Position numbers and translations under genes: made by a program
Notes under the pieces: generated by a model
Told to the model about the DNA's origin: nothing
The model's database searches: none
The model's input: the letters and a program-made list of their open reading frames with translations, nothing else
In this document: positions 42,311 to 54,349 of the stretch, in pieces
Layout: the number at the start of each line of letters is the position of its first letter
Position numbering within the stretch: position 1 is the first letter of the stretch
From: Nereocystis luetkeana
Taxonomy: Eukaryota; Sar; Phaeophyceae; Laminariales; Laminariaceae
Direction of reading: 5' to 3'
Length of the DNA stretch: 64,000 bases
Assembly: GCA_031213475.1 (NCBI GenBank)
Contig: JARUPZ010000020.1
Coordinates: 4,487,313 to 4,551,312 of the forward strand

Positions 42311-42314
42311 TTCG

Positions 42315-43640
42315 TTTTTTGTTTGTTTGTTTTATCCTCCGACGGGTTGGTGAAAATAAAGGTTAAGCTCACCACATTTCCACGTTCAAATTTCCTGTCG
42401 TGTGTCAATTTAACCCATAGCTCCCGTCGCAACATAGGAACAGGCTGGTGTTACTACTACTGGCGCTTGGGCACGTTGGCCTGACTGGACCGTTTTATCG
42501 GAGACATCTGATTAGTCCACCGTTTACTATTATTACATTAGAGAGAAGGGGGAAATGTTAACGGCATTCTTCCGACTGGTTGAACCTGTGTTTTGAGGGG
42601 AAATCGAAAATTCGGATTGATCGCTGTGAAGGTTTCCGATTCGGCCATGAACGAATTGAAGGAGGAGTTGCTTCGAACGGAACGAAATGGACGTCATGCC
42701 TACGGTAGGTTTCTTTTTTCGGGTTTTTCTTTTATGTTCTTTCGGGGTATGTTTCATGGTTGGTTAATGTTGGAGATCGCGCCGCACACTGTCGTCCGGC
42801 AAACATAGCAGTAAGAGTTTGGAGAGAAATCTGCCTGGCAGTTGTGCGGCTTCTCCGCCACCGTTCCTTCTATTTTTTCGCTGGTGGCATTATCGATGGG
42901 ACATTTTTTTGGGCAAGTATCTCCGGTTTTGTAGGTCTTCCGTTCGGTTTCGTAGGTCTTCCCTTAATGTTTTGTGTAGTTGAACCCCTGATTTTTTCTT
43001 CTTGTCGCTGCCTGTGCTTGACCTCTTGCTTGGGGTGAAGAGAAAGGACGATTTTATAATTGTTTCCCTTGTTTCCGGGAAAAATCTGGAATGTTTCCCC
43101 CCTTGACGGGTCGGTCAGATCTGTTTCGAAATCTCAAGGGTCGAGCCCAGTCGGGTCTAAAGAGGTTTATGTTTTCAACTTATCACGGATCGGGTCCGGT
43201 CACCGTTGCCCGACCCGACGTGACCCGGAGGTGAACCGGCCCGTGATCAGCATGGAAATATGTTTCTTTTCTAGTTTCTGTCTTTTTTTACCCGGCCCGC
43301 TTCTTTTAGGTCATTTTTGTTTTCGTTGGGTGTGAAACATGCCGGAATCGGCTGTCAACAGTTGAGAGTTAGTTGCGATCCTCCGCGGTTTACGATTGGC
43401 TCATAGCTCTTTTCGCAACATTCTTTGTTTTTTGAAGGTTTCCTTGTAGTTTACTTCCTGCCCTGTTTTTGGGGGTGTTTGCAACGGGGAACAGGGTCTC
43501 TCCATACAAACGACCGATCCGAGGGTGCGGGGTGGTACTTTTTTTCTAAACTATTGTGTCTGGCCAGCTAAACTCTAAGGGTTGTTGGGGTGGTGCTCTA
43601 AACTCCTTTTTTGTCGTATCTTCTCGGCTGCTGTATGGCA
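42315..43640. other. Unassigned DNA
   Basis: No gene recognised. Contains a GGGTC/GACCC-rich patch at 43105-43235, related in vocabulary to 5895-6075. Confidence 0.45.
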
Positions 43641-43644
43641 GGGC

Positions 43645-43850
43645 TGGGTTTACTCATGTCATGCATGACCGTAGTCGTATGACCATAGACCCTCGCACCC
43701 CTACAGGTGTTCACCGACGAGGCAGACATTGCTTGCACCAGGCGCGAAGCGCCGTGAGGTGTTTGGCGAATCGCATGAAGAGTCTATTAAGAATCGCTTT
43801 TGAGGCAGGCCTTCTTGCATTGGAGGGTTGCTTCGAATGAATTAGCTACC
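43645..43850 (-). mobile_element. SINE-like fragment, first of a three-element chain
   Basis: GGGTTTACTCATGTCATGCA then the family 3' half to about 43850. The next base block is the G-run of the LINE-2 copy that follows, so on the minus strand this fragment begins at that LINE's poly(C) tail. Confidence 0.8.
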
Positions 43851-43854
43851 TGAC

Positions 43855-45252
43855 AGGGGGGGGGGAGGGGGGGGGGGCGTACTTGTTTGTTGCTTGCCTT
43901 AGCCGTTTGACCATTGACCACGCATCCCTTTCGAGCGGAGCGCCGTTCCCACTCCTAATAAAGACACTTTTAACATTTGAGCCTCGCTCATTACGTTGTT
44001 TCCATATGCCTGGTATGACATACATGTTGTTTTGCTATATTTATCCCCTTCCTGTTTCACGGCCTGTGGCCGCCATCAACCTCCCTGGATTGCGATCGTT
44101 TTCTCGCTGCTATCTAGTGTACCAAACTGGTCCATGTCACATTCGTCTATTTCCCTCATCTCTTCTACTCGTAATACATCCCGTTCCTCCTTGTACATTT
44201 CACATTCTCCTACTACGTGTATATGAGTTATAATGTCTTTGCCACGCGAGCACATCTGTGTATCTACTTTTTCCTCCTCGTCCCGGTTACTGTTATACCT
44301 CTTTCTTCTTTCTGGCGGGTCCAGGTCCCCTACACAAAAATGGCAGTTTCAGCGTTTCCACGAAGTCCATTGGGCCGTGCAAATGCGTTTGCATTCCCAT
44401 CCCTTCGCTTTAATCCCGCGTATAGCTCTAACTATTTCTCCTATTTCATCTTTTTGTCTCAGCGCTAGCTTTCCCTTCTTTAGATCCTCGCTTTTAGTTC
44501 TGTGCTGCACCTGCCAAACTTCTCTACGGACATAATGGATTCCTGGTTTCCTCCAAAAAGTCCTTCAATACTTTCTCGACTACGCTATCCCACCATATTC
44601 CAGCTCGCCCTTTTGTTCCTTTCCTCCGATACAGCTCTATCAACTTTGGCTGGCAACCACTTTTTTGGCATGTTCCTTACTTTATATTTAGCCATTTCAA
44701 CTTTCTCGCGTCTCTATTTGTCTCAACTGGGTACATTTCCAGTTCTGCTCCAAATACAGAATTACTCCTCGTACTTGGGCATTCTATATATTTTTTAGCT
44801 GCTGTCATGCGTACTGTTCCCAACTGTTTTCACGGGTTTCGCGTTCCCTTGCCATACTTCTCCTGCATATTTTTGCTTTAATGCTGTCACATTCATCAGG
44901 ATACACCTCTTAATCTTATTGTCGAGGTGCGAGTCTCTTAGGATCGCATCCATCTTGCCTACATGTGATTCACCCTGTACTATCACTTTTGCTATGTGTG
45001 TATCCCCAGAGCAGTCTTTTGATATCTCTACGCCAAGGTGCGTATACAGGCCTACGATTGGTAATTCATCTTCTCCCCACTCCCAACTGAAATTTACCGG
45101 GCTTGCCTTATCTTCGTTACGAAGAGCTACTGCGCACTTCTTTACGTTTGCCATCACCCTCCATTTCCCAGTGTATTCTAGTGCCTTCTTTATATGTTTC
45201 TGCAATCCTTCGGGTGTTTCTGACATCCCCACGAAGTCATCCGCAAACATCG
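43855..45252 (-). mobile_element. LINE-2: reverse transcriptase 3' half with poly(C) tail
   Basis: Minus strand. It begins inside the reverse transcriptase at the catalytic box (FADDFVGMSE), continues through LQKHIKKALEYTGKWRV and VGLYTHLGVEISKD, and ends with the shared tail at 43935-43880 and a G-run (43856-43877 on the plus strand). The clearly readable frame spans 45255-44795 and the remainder is decayed. No RNase H is seen. It is not the same family as the RTE-like LINE. Its 5' end abuts the poly(C) tail of a SINE-like copy. Confidence 0.8.
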
Positions 45253-45765
45253 ATGGCGGGGGGGGGGAGGGGGTGCACTCATTATCATGCATGGCCGTAG
45301 TCGTATGACCATAGACCCTCTCATCCGTATGATGCCGGGACGGAGCACGTCGGGTTCTTACCGACCAGACAGACACTGCTTGCACCAAGCGCGAAGCGCC
45401 GTGAGGTGTCCGGCGAGTCGCATGAAGGGCGAGCGGCATCCTACTAAGAACCGCTTGTAAGCGGATTTTCGTGCATATGGATGACAGCGTCAAATAATTG
45501 ATTTATTTTCTGGTGTAGCCACTTCAAGAGACAGCGATGGGTTCACTATGTAACTGCCTCGTGGGTGCCTTACCATATACACACTACCAGTACGTGATAC
45601 GATTATCTCCCTTGTGCGGCCCGCACAAAAAAAACAACTCGACCGCCAGCCGTGGTGACCGCCGACAAAAAACGATCAAAACGGTACCCTGTTTGTCTAG
45701 CCCACGCAGTGAGAGGCTTGTTTTACAGCGTCGTCGCCAACCGACGCCAAATCAAGCTATATGTA
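45253..45765 (-). mobile_element. SINE-like element, full length, upstream of LINE-2
   Basis: G-run at 45257-45273, GTGCACTCATTATCATGCAT, then the whole family to CAACCGACGCCAAATC. On the minus strand its poly(C) end is followed directly by the truncated LINE-2. Confidence 0.88.
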
Positions 45766-45769
45766 CCAG

Positions 45770-47390
45770 GTATATAATCGGGGAGGGGGGGGGTATATGT
45801 GATGCTCCCTGATTTCTAATGGGTTGGATCTTTCTTTTCTAGCCTTCCATTTCATCATTTTTTTAACGTTTGTTTTCATTTTTTTTGCCTGCCCGCGATG
45901 GATATTTACAACGAGAACGGCGTCTCCGCGTGGCCGATCCGGTCGTCGCGGGTGGTCCTACATTTTTGTTGTTGTTGCGTCTGCTCAGCTCGACGGCAAT
46001 GGCTGCGGGCTGTGTCATACTTCGGTTGCTGTTGCACCTCTCTAGCTGCTGCTGGCAGAGCGTTTGTGTACAAGGGTGTCGCCGCCTTCTGGCTGTGTAG
46101 GTTTAGCTTAGCAGCATATTTTCATGCAGCATCAGCATCAACCTGAGGCTGCTGCCTAAGAGGAGAACGACACGTAAAGTCGAGAGCAAAAAAAAAAAAC
46201 GGAACCAGATATGGCGCAGAGGTGGATCCAGTGTTTGGGAGAAAAAACGTTTGAAGAGAGCGTCGCACCTCCGGAGCATTGTTTTCTCTCACAGACCGAG
46301 AGCGATAAAACAGAGGGTGTGATCGAGTGCTCGTGCTGAAGATCCCGACCCACCCAGCTTAGCAACGTGTACTCTGCATCCACAACCTTTGCGACCGGTT
46401 TTTACAGTACCGCGCTGAGCACGAATTCAGTGCGGGGGTATACCCCGGGCAAGGACCGCTTGCTGGAGCAGGAGGCCTTATCTAATCCATACTTTCGATC
46501 AATAACAAGCGAAGGAGCAGGATAATCCTGCAGTAGTAACATACTTCCAGGGTAGCTTATTTCAAGGTTTCTTGTTTAATTTTTGTACGTATAGTTATGG
46601 TGCACTTACCGGGGACACCGAGCGAGGGTTACGGCCCCCTCGACTGCTCTCTCCAAGCTCTCCCATACCACTCTGCACTTCGGCCACACAAGCGCCACTC
46701 TTTGCTTTTCCTGCGGGTGTGTCTCTGTGTTCCCTTCAAACAGCCCCACGTGAGCGCACTTTCACAAGCACTCGGTGTTATCTATTGGGACCGGCCGGGT
46801 AACCACGCTCAACCCGGAGCATGCATGCGTTGAAGGCACCTGAGTGAGTTGATCACCCTACGTCAGCACGAAAGAAAGATAGGCATGAATTACCACACCA
46901 GCGTGACAGATAAAGTCTGCTGGAAACTAAGTCCGGAGACAGAGTTACTGCTGTGGGTGATGTTCTACAGCCAAGCAGCAGCAAGCTGTAACATCCGTTA
47001 TACCCAAGATCCATATCCGCTCAGAGAACCCGGGGATGTACCCCAGACGACCCCTGACGACCACAGCCACCCTCCCCCCCCCCGCCCAGGGCGAACCCAC
47101 AGGCCCAAAAGGGCTGAGGGAAAACAGCAGAAAAGGAGAGAGGGATAGCCGGAAACCATCCACAAAAAATCACAACTCGAAGATAGAAGGACAACCTGCA
47201 TGTCAATCACCATGACCGTCCGTGTCCACAAAATCCCTACCAGTAGCACCCATCCGTGATAGAATGCTACTCAACCACATATCGTTTCACTGCAAGCCAG
47301 ATGATATTCACAGCACAATTTCGACGAGAAACTGTCCAATTTCACATGACAAACCTACACAGCAATAATTAGGGGCGTCTTCCCATCTCT
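45770..47390. other. Unassigned intergenic DNA
   Basis: Several short frames without family signal. A region near 46.43-46.50 kb resembles 38.31-38.40 kb (GCAGGAGGCCT.ATC). CCGGGGATGTACCCC at 47029-47043 recurs at 48254-48268. Confidence 0.4.
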
Positions 47391-47394
47391 CCTA

Positions 47395-47502
47395 TCACGG
47401 GGGAACCATATTAAATAGGACCTAGACGGTACACACAAAACCCTATGTATTCCGCTATTTTTACTAACAACATTTGGTTCTGTTTATTATGGCCCCCCGT
47501 AA
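47395..47502. mobile_element. M1 MITE copy 9
   Basis: TCACGGGGGAACCATATTAA at the left, TTATGGCCCCCCGTAA at the right, TA outside. The TIRs are less perfect than in other copies. Confidence 0.85.
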
Positions 47503-47504
47503 TA

Positions 47505-48140
47505 ATCCAACTTATCTGGTATAACTCATATTCAGACAAACCGCCCGGGAAATACGAGTTCACAAACGCACATGCATGCGCACAATGACACATACAAGTA
47601 ACAACACACAAAGCATAAGTGACCCACTCTGACTTCAGGCCCACAAACACGACCACCGGCAATTCTCCAGTTATTTTATTAATAATCTTTCTCCCAGCAC
47701 TCGAGCCGATCGCACCATCGACGGACACTTCTTTATTTACCTCATCATGCTCAGTTTCATCATCAGCTTTGCCCCCAAGACCTCCTATGCTTAAACCGCT
47801 CTCTGATCCAACACGAACTTGAATGACATGGTCCTCGAGCCGAGAACCTCGGGGCGATTGCATAGCAACTTCCGGTTCAGTATCCGTCAACGATTTCATG
47901 GGTTCAGAAGGAACAGCATCATTTCCAGGGTTAGTCCCGCAACGAATCGAAGTCTGCAGCAACCGACGTATCCACATCAATCTCCGACTTCTCGCATACA
48001 TCCACATTCATTGAGGGCTCGTCAGATACAGATACCAGCATAGCCGAGGGAACGACGATAAGTATGCCCACAACAATCTCAAACTCCTCACGTACATCCA
48101 CATCCTGCGTTACGGTCTCATCCTCAGAAGCAAACACCCG
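47505..48140 (-). other. Unidentified minus-strand frames
   Basis: Frames at 48007-47411 (198 codons) and 48137-47931 (68 codons) overlap. The first has an acidic stretch (KADDETEHDEVNKEVSVDG) followed by a hydrophobic Cys-rich segment; the second is Val/Asp/Glu-rich. I recognise no family. They lie downstream of the 33-bp minisatellite and could belong to the same transcription unit, which is speculative. Confidence 0.3.
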
Positions 48141-48354
48141 ACAAAGTCTGCTGGAACAGAGTCCTGACAGAGTGACTGCTATGGTAAAAATTCTACAGCA
48201 ACTAGGGACATCGGCTACTGGTATACCTCAAGGTCTGTATCCTCCTAGGAAGCCGGGGATGTACCCCGGGTGTCCCCTGACGATCACATATCTCTGCAAG
48301 GCTCTACGGAAAGCCAGCCCTACGACATCACATCCCGAAAGGCAATGACCCTGG

Positions 48355-49325
48355 ATCGAAACACATTCCAACAAGTTGTAAACCTCGTCTGAATCACATT
48401 CTAACAGGTTATGAGCCTCGTTCGAATCACATTCCAACAGGTTATGAACCTCGTTCGAATTACACCCCAGCAGATTTTGGGTCTCGTTCGAAATGCATTC
48501 CAACGGGCTATTGACCTCGTTCCAATCACACCCCAACAGGTTATGAGCATCGCTAGACTCGCATTTCAACATGTTATGAGCCTCGAGCCTCGTTCGAATC
48601 ACATTCCAATAGGTTATGGGCATTGTTCGAAACGCACTCCAACTGGTTAAGGATTTTGTTCCAAACGCATTACAATAGTTTGTTAACCTTCGAATCACAT
48701 TTCCACAGGATATGAGTATCGGTCGTATTCCAACATGCCATGAGCCTCGTTCGAATTACATTCCAACAGATTATGAGCCTCGTTACACGTTCCGATAGTT
48801 TATGAGCCTGTTCGAACCATATTCCCACAGGATATGAGCCTCGTTCGAAATACACTACACCAGGTTATGAACTTCGTGCGAATCACCTTTCAAGGTGTTT
48901 GGAGCCTCGATGGAACCACGTTCCAACAAGTTATGAGCCTCGTTCAAATCACATTCCAAGACACGTGCTACTATAGGGTTGCACTCAATGTTTTCTGAAG
49001 CTATACCTCGCCCAAAAACTATTTTTGAGATAAAATGAAAACTTAATCAGATGAACACTCTTGTGGCCCATCATAGGTGCATCACGAATAACATACTGAA
49101 ATGCCAACTATATTCCAACGATATCGGGTACTTCTTCAGTCGAGGGGCTCGGTCAGTGAAAAAAAAAATTGGCCAGATTTGTTGACGCCATCGTCGCACG
49201 CCCTCCAACAGGTTATGAGCCTCGTTCGACTCACACTCGAGCATGTGTTGAGCATCGTTCGGATTACAACCCAACAGGTTTGGAGCCTCGTTCAAATCAC
49301 ATTCCAGCTGGCCATGACGCGAAAT
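48355..49325. repeat. 33-bp minisatellite
   Basis: Degenerate tandem units of the type TTATGAGCCTCGTTCGAATC plus ACATTCCAACAGG, about 20 in 48355-48960 and four more at 49200-49310. The period is a multiple of three. On the minus strand, 48698-48228 stays open and reads as an 11-residue repeat close to HNLLECDSNEA. Confidence 0.85.
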
Positions 49326-49329
49326 GAAC

Positions 49330-49790
49330 GGCCTTACTGTTGATGACGCCCCATGGCGGTGACGACCCACTTATGCTGCGCGGTGGGGGGGGAACCTGAG
49401 CATTGTCGTAAATGTGGTATATCCCGACAGATTTAGAAAACTTTGCGAGAGATACGGCATGAAAAACATAGAGCAATGCTACCGTAGGGGGGGGCACCAC
49501 ATTTTTCGCAGGTTTATCACTTGGAAGAACTCTCCACCTCACCCGCAACCCGAGTGTGAGAAGAAGAAAAAAACGCTCGCACCCCGATTAACAACCCCCA
49601 ATGGCTAGAGTACTGTCGGCATGCACGCGCCGTAGTACGTAGACAGTCCTTCATGTTGGGCCTTCAGAAGGAGGACACGTAAAAAAAAAATATGCTCAGA
49701 AAAATCATGCGAACTGTACTAAAGTATCGGCCACACGAAGCAGTAGAGGCGGCTGGGTCGTCAGGGGGCTGGTCAGTACTTTTAGAGTCC
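49330..49790. other. Unassigned DNA
   Basis: Short frames only; no recognisable gene or repeat. Confidence 0.4.
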
Positions 49791-49794
49791 GATC

Positions 49795-50065
49795 TGCGAT
49801 ATTAAAAAGCGTGCATACACCAGACAGACCAGATCCCGATTCATTATCCAGATATTTTGGGGTAGATGGATCGCTGATTTACATGATTGGCACGATCTAG
49901 ACCTTGTTTGCGAGGTGGCTGTATGACACGGCGTTAGCATAGAGGGTTGCCGGGGGAAATCTGTACGATACGGCTCTTGTACAGCATACTATAGCCGTAA
50001 ATATTGAATACCGATTATCCGATTATTTAGATGGTGACCTATCTGATGGGTGAAAAAGATGGGGC
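49795..50065. repeat. GATCTATC-rich dispersed repeat, copy 4
   Basis: CCAGACAGACCAGATCCCGA, ATTATCCAGATATTTTGGGG, GCACGATCTAGACC and TGTATGACACGGC follow the same order as in 56.0-56.3 kb. Confidence 0.6.
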
Positions 50066-50239
50066 GACACGCGCACGGTGTGATGCTGCTAATTCTGCTC
50101 CACGATCAAGCTGGTAGCATACGGTCGAAAAAAAGAACGCACACATCCGCTTCTACGAGCACCAGTAACGTTTTGGGTCGCCGTAACCTGAGTTTCCAAC
50201 TCGAGCTGTGATCCTCAGGGGCCATCCGAGGTACAACCC

Positions 50240-50545
50240 CGGGTTTCCTATGTGAATATGGATCTTGGGGAAAGGGGATGTTTCTGCTACTCGCTGCTGG
50301 AGATCATCACGCACAGGAGCACTCTCCACGACAGCTCTCTATTCAACTCATTCATGTCTACCGTATTTAGATCGGCGGGGGAGGTTGATCAGCTCACCCG
50401 GGTGCTTCAGCGATGTTGGCTCTGCGTTGAGCGTGGCCATCCGGCGTACCATATCATGGTACCCGCTCTTACACCTCAGTTGTTTTCGGCTGCGGCGAGT
50501 CATACTTGTATACCTCGACCTGCACCTACACTTTGGTGACAACTT
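50240..50545 (+). other. Unidentified frame
   Basis: Frame 50252-50539 reads LGERGCFCYSLLEIITHRST and VDQLTRVLQRCWLCVERGHP, mixed composition without low-complexity bias. A second frame overlaps it. No family recognised. Confidence 0.25.
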
Positions 50546-50964
50546 TTGGTTTAGTGTGGACTAGTTCAGTCCGTGTTCAAATGTAAGCTCTTCCGAACTG
50601 CACTTACTCACTCACGTTGTTGGGGGCAATCTACTTGGAAATAGCTCAAGGCAGATGTTGCCGTAGTGTATAGATAGTACAGCCTGCGGCGAGCCTCGCA
50701 CACGGCTGCGGCGGGGGAGGGAAGGGATCGTACAAGTGGTTTTGATCGTAAAGTCGGTAAAAGAAAGCTCGAGCCTATGGAGCCGTACGCTCTCTCGTTT
50801 GCTGCACACATACATCAGTTGCTTCGTACGAGACTGCGGTTTCACCCCTTGACTGACCGCGCCGCTTCAGTAAGCTAAAAATAGTATGTTAAGGTCATAA
50901 TAGGCTTCGACGCGCCCAAAACGACCGGTCACCTATTACTAAACATCTTTGGGTACAAGTAGTA

Positions 50965-51027
50965 GTATTAATAGCAATAGCGGTAGTAGTAGTTGTAGCT
51001 GTAGTAGTTGTAGTAGTTGTAGTAGTT

Positions 51028-51068
<41 letters not shown>

Positions 51069-51069
51069 T

Positions 51070-51116
<47 letters not shown>

Positions 51117-51117
51117 T

Positions 51118-51180
<63 letters not shown>

Positions 51181-51215
51181 ATAGGAGGAGGAGGAGGAGG
51201 AGGAGTAGTAGCAGT
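50965..51215. repeat. (TAG)n microsatellite
   Basis: About 75 TAG triplets with TTG interruptions, ending in (AGG)n at 51183-51205. All long frames here are Ser, Thr, Leu or Tyr homopolymers. Confidence 0.95.
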
Positions 51216-51219
51216 AGTA

Positions 51220-52255
51220 TGCACGTGCTAGCCGGGGCAATCTGCCGACTGGTTGACACAAGATGTTGCAGGTACAGTCAGACATTCATCAAGAAAAAAA
51301 CGCTGTGTGTCGGCACAACTTTCAGATGCCGGTGTACTCGTAGTATAGTGATACTATGACACCATGGACTCAATGATTCGGTTCGATAGTGTTCCTTTTT
51401 ATGAGTGTTTGTGTAAGAATCGGCTCCGAGTTCGAGTTCAAAAGTCACAACGCTATTTATACGTTGCAGCCTAAACGTACAACATGCGCAGTATATACGC
51501 TACTGCCTGTCGAACGGGCATGACGTACACTGGGTGTGCTGGTTGTCGACGAGTAGAAATGACGGCTTGATGTACGCAGTCTGGACAATAATACCCCCGA
51601 CTAGAGACTGTCAGCAGCATCGATTAATATTGAACGGGAACACTGCTGGACATAATGTACTGCTGTAGTTGTCGCATGGCAATCATTACGTATACGTACG
51701 TACCGTATACGTGCTACGCACCTTGGATACACTTTATAAATGACATTTTTATGTTGTACTATCGTATATTGCTACGAGTATAGTTAGGTATATACCAGAT
51801 ACAGTTTTTCTACAGCCTTTATTTCCCACGTACCTGGCACCTGCATAGATAGATGCACGATGTATTACGTGTACATAGATATACGATGCGTATCAGGTAC
51901 TTAAGTTTAAAGATTGATTCAATACTTCTCCAAACACTCCAAGATCATGATCTTGTTATACCAGGTAAGTCGTCACTAATATATCAACTATCAGTAGATA
52001 GATGCGGCTCCAGCGGTGAGACGCGGAGGATCATATAATACCTGGCACCTCAACAGCAGTGCCCCGCCTTAAAGAATCGTACGGGAGCAGTAGCGGGTGG
52101 ATGTTGGCCCAGCGAAGAAGAGTGTAATGCCAGAATACGCCAACCTCTCAATCGTTCGGAACGATTGCCTAAAAGTAACAACGTCCTCATACAGATTATA
52201 CCGGTATATTACACATACATAATACGTGGATCCAAAGATAGGTGTATTAATGCTC
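51220..52255. other. Unassigned A/T-richer DNA
   Basis: No gene seen. The motif TACCTGG/CCAGGTA occurs several times (about 51828, 51957, 52040). Confidence 0.45.
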
Positions 52256-52459
52256 TTCAAAACTGAGACAACATAAAAAAGGAAAAAGCGTCGGTGAAAC
52301 TATGCTCGAATCGTTTACACAGCTAATGACGAGGACAGCAAGTAACGTAGATAACCGAGATAAGCCGGGGGTAGGTGCCAGAACGAGATTTACTGTAGAT
52401 TTTGTGCACATACATACCCTGGTCATCTTTGGGGCCCCTTGATTTTTTCTTCTCTCGGG

Positions 52460-53215
52460 GAAGGTTAATAATACATGTGAGTTCCGCACATTGGCGGGCG
52501 GCAAACAAATGTGCCACCCTGTCGAGACATAAAACATAAGGAACGTTCGTATTTTATATCGAAATATAAGGAACCTTTATGTTTTGTATGATTATATAAA
52601 TGAGAGTTATTATATTTCGGGACAGAGTGGAACCTAGCTTTTTGCGATTTCGACCCCGCACGCATCTCACAACATATTGGTATGTCGCTTGACGGTCTAG
52701 GTTTTGCCCGCCAAGGACTCTTGAGGCTTGATATAGTAGTTTTAGTGTGAGCAGTTTCTTGACGGCAATGCGTCGAGGGGGCATTGACGGCTCCGTCAAG
52801 GAGCGTTGACGGCTGCAAGGGTGCCATCAACGGACACAAATTTTCCTCGTAATGAGGCGAAGACACGTTCCTTCTGCAAGTAAGTCACGTACTGTTGTAC
52901 GCCTGTCTGTGCTAAAGTCAGTGCATCTTGGCACCTGCACCAGATATGATATACTACTATTGCTTTACTGGTTTCGGTCCGTTTTGGACCTACTCTGATT
53001 TTTTTTTTAAATCGGTTCCTGTCTGCCGTAGGGAACATTCCGTTGTCACTACGTAAAGCTGAAATTGTATGCTGCCCGATCATTTGAGAGATGGAAAGTG
53101 AAACTCGGCAAGGGTCGTCATTTATTACAAAAACAAGAGAACAAAAAAAAGATACTGGTATGGCGTTTTTCCGGGAAAATACTGAATCGATCTCGTTGAC
53201 GGGATCTAGAAACAC
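52460..53215 (-). other. Unidentified minus-strand frames
   Basis: Frames 53215-52796 (139 codons, with KRTETSKAIVVYHIWCRC and GVQQYVTYLQKERVFASLRG), 52866-52465 and 52799-52554 overlap in three readings. Composition is protein-like but I recognise no family; a decayed mobile element is the likeliest source. Confidence 0.3.
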
Positions 53216-53379
53216 TATTCGATTACCACTAACTTCATCTAACCAATTCTCCTTCCCTGCGTATACTCACTTGAATATGCATCCCCACCATTTACCGAGA
53301 TATTTTACCTACTACTATGTATCTATACGCCTTGCTTCCTACTCCGCATCTACATTGATTGATGATCTCGGGAAATACT

Positions 53380-53476
53380 GTACCCTTTTAGGGCTGCAGT
53401 CCCGTTTTGGGGACGAACTACTTCAAAATTGAGCGGGTTGTCCCCAAAATGGGACTGCGCAGTTCTGAGAGGATAA
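53380..53476. mobile_element. M2 foldback MITE copy 5
   Basis: TACCCTTTTAGGGCTGCAGT, CCCGTTTTGGGGACGAACTA and the complementary right arm to TTCTGAGAGGATAA. Confidence 0.85.
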
Positions 53477-53504
53477 AGAGTGGCAACTTCGCATAGGGTT
53501 AGGT

Positions 53505-53686
53505 GGGATCGTTTTTCAGCGCTGGTTTTATCTCAACAACGAACGGTAAGGGTGCTAAAGTCGTACCGGGTACGTTATATTTTCGGAAGGCTCTCTCTCT
53601 CGACCAGACCATTCCGAAAACGCCTTTTCCAGGTCTTAGCAACATTCCCGCTCTGGAAAAAATCGCTGAAAAACGATATATCACCC
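53505..53686. mobile_element. Small TIR element (M5)
   Basis: GATCGTTTTTCAGCG at the left pairs with CGCTGAAAAACGATA at the right over about 180 bp. Single copy in the window, no coding capacity. It starts about 30 bp after an M2 copy. Confidence 0.5.
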
Positions 53687-53734
53687 CTATGCGAACTCAA
53701 CGCTCTTTATCACGATAAATAAATGTCGTTATCG

Positions 53735-54345
53735 AGGGAGGGGAGGGCGTACTCATTTGTTTCTTGCCTTAGTCATTTGACCATTGACCACGCATCCCTT
53801 TCGAGACGGAGCACCGTTCCTACTCCTAGTAGAGACACCTCCAACAGTTAGGCGCTCATTACGTTTTTTTCCGTATATTACATAGAATGTTTTTGCTAAG
53901 TTTATCCCCTTCCTGTTTAGCCGCCTGTGGCCACCGTCTATCTCCTAGGATAGCGATCGTTTTCTCGCTGCTATCTCGAGTACCAAACTTCTCCATGTAT
54001 GTCACATTCGCCTATTTCCACCATCTCCTCTTCTAATACCTCCCGTTCCTCCTTGTACATTTTACGTTCTCCTACTTTGTGAATCCTACTCTCTATTGCT
54101 TTGCCACACGGGCACATCTGTGCTTCTACTTCCTCCTCCCGGCTACTGGTATACCCCTCTCTTCTTTCTGGCAGGTCCAGGTCCCCTACACGAAGATCGT
54201 AGTTTTAACATTTTCGCGAAGTCCATTGCGCCGTGGAAATAATTTTTCATTCCTATCCCTTCGCTTAATCCCCCGTATAAAGTGTTTCTCCGATTTCACC
54301 TTTTTTCTTGGCGCTAGCGTTTTGCCTTCTTTCTATCCGTATCGA
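53735..54345 (-). mobile_element. LINE-2 3' fragment with tail
   Basis: G-rich GGGAGGGGAGGGCGTACTCA, then CTTGCCTTAGTCATTTGACC, ATTGACCACGCATCCC and the 3' region shared with 43.88-44.45 kb, for example TTTATCCCCTTCCTGTTT and GCGATCGTTTTCTCGCTGCT. Truncated at about 54345. Confidence 0.85.
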
Positions 54346-54349
54346 GGAG

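Noticed and set aside
45680-45765. tRNA-derived head in the SINE-like family (TAGCTCACGCAGTGAGAGG resembles a box A)
   Set aside because: It lies in the strand opposite to the poly(C)-ended strand and no box B follows, so a tRNA origin is not supported.
48355-49325. Possible CRISPR array
   Set aside because: Units are contiguous and degenerate with no alternating constant repeat and unique spacer, and the genome is eukaryotic.
50895-51359. Thr, Leu, Ser and Tyr homopolymer frames
   Set aside because: Produced by the (TAG)n tract; no flanking coding signal.
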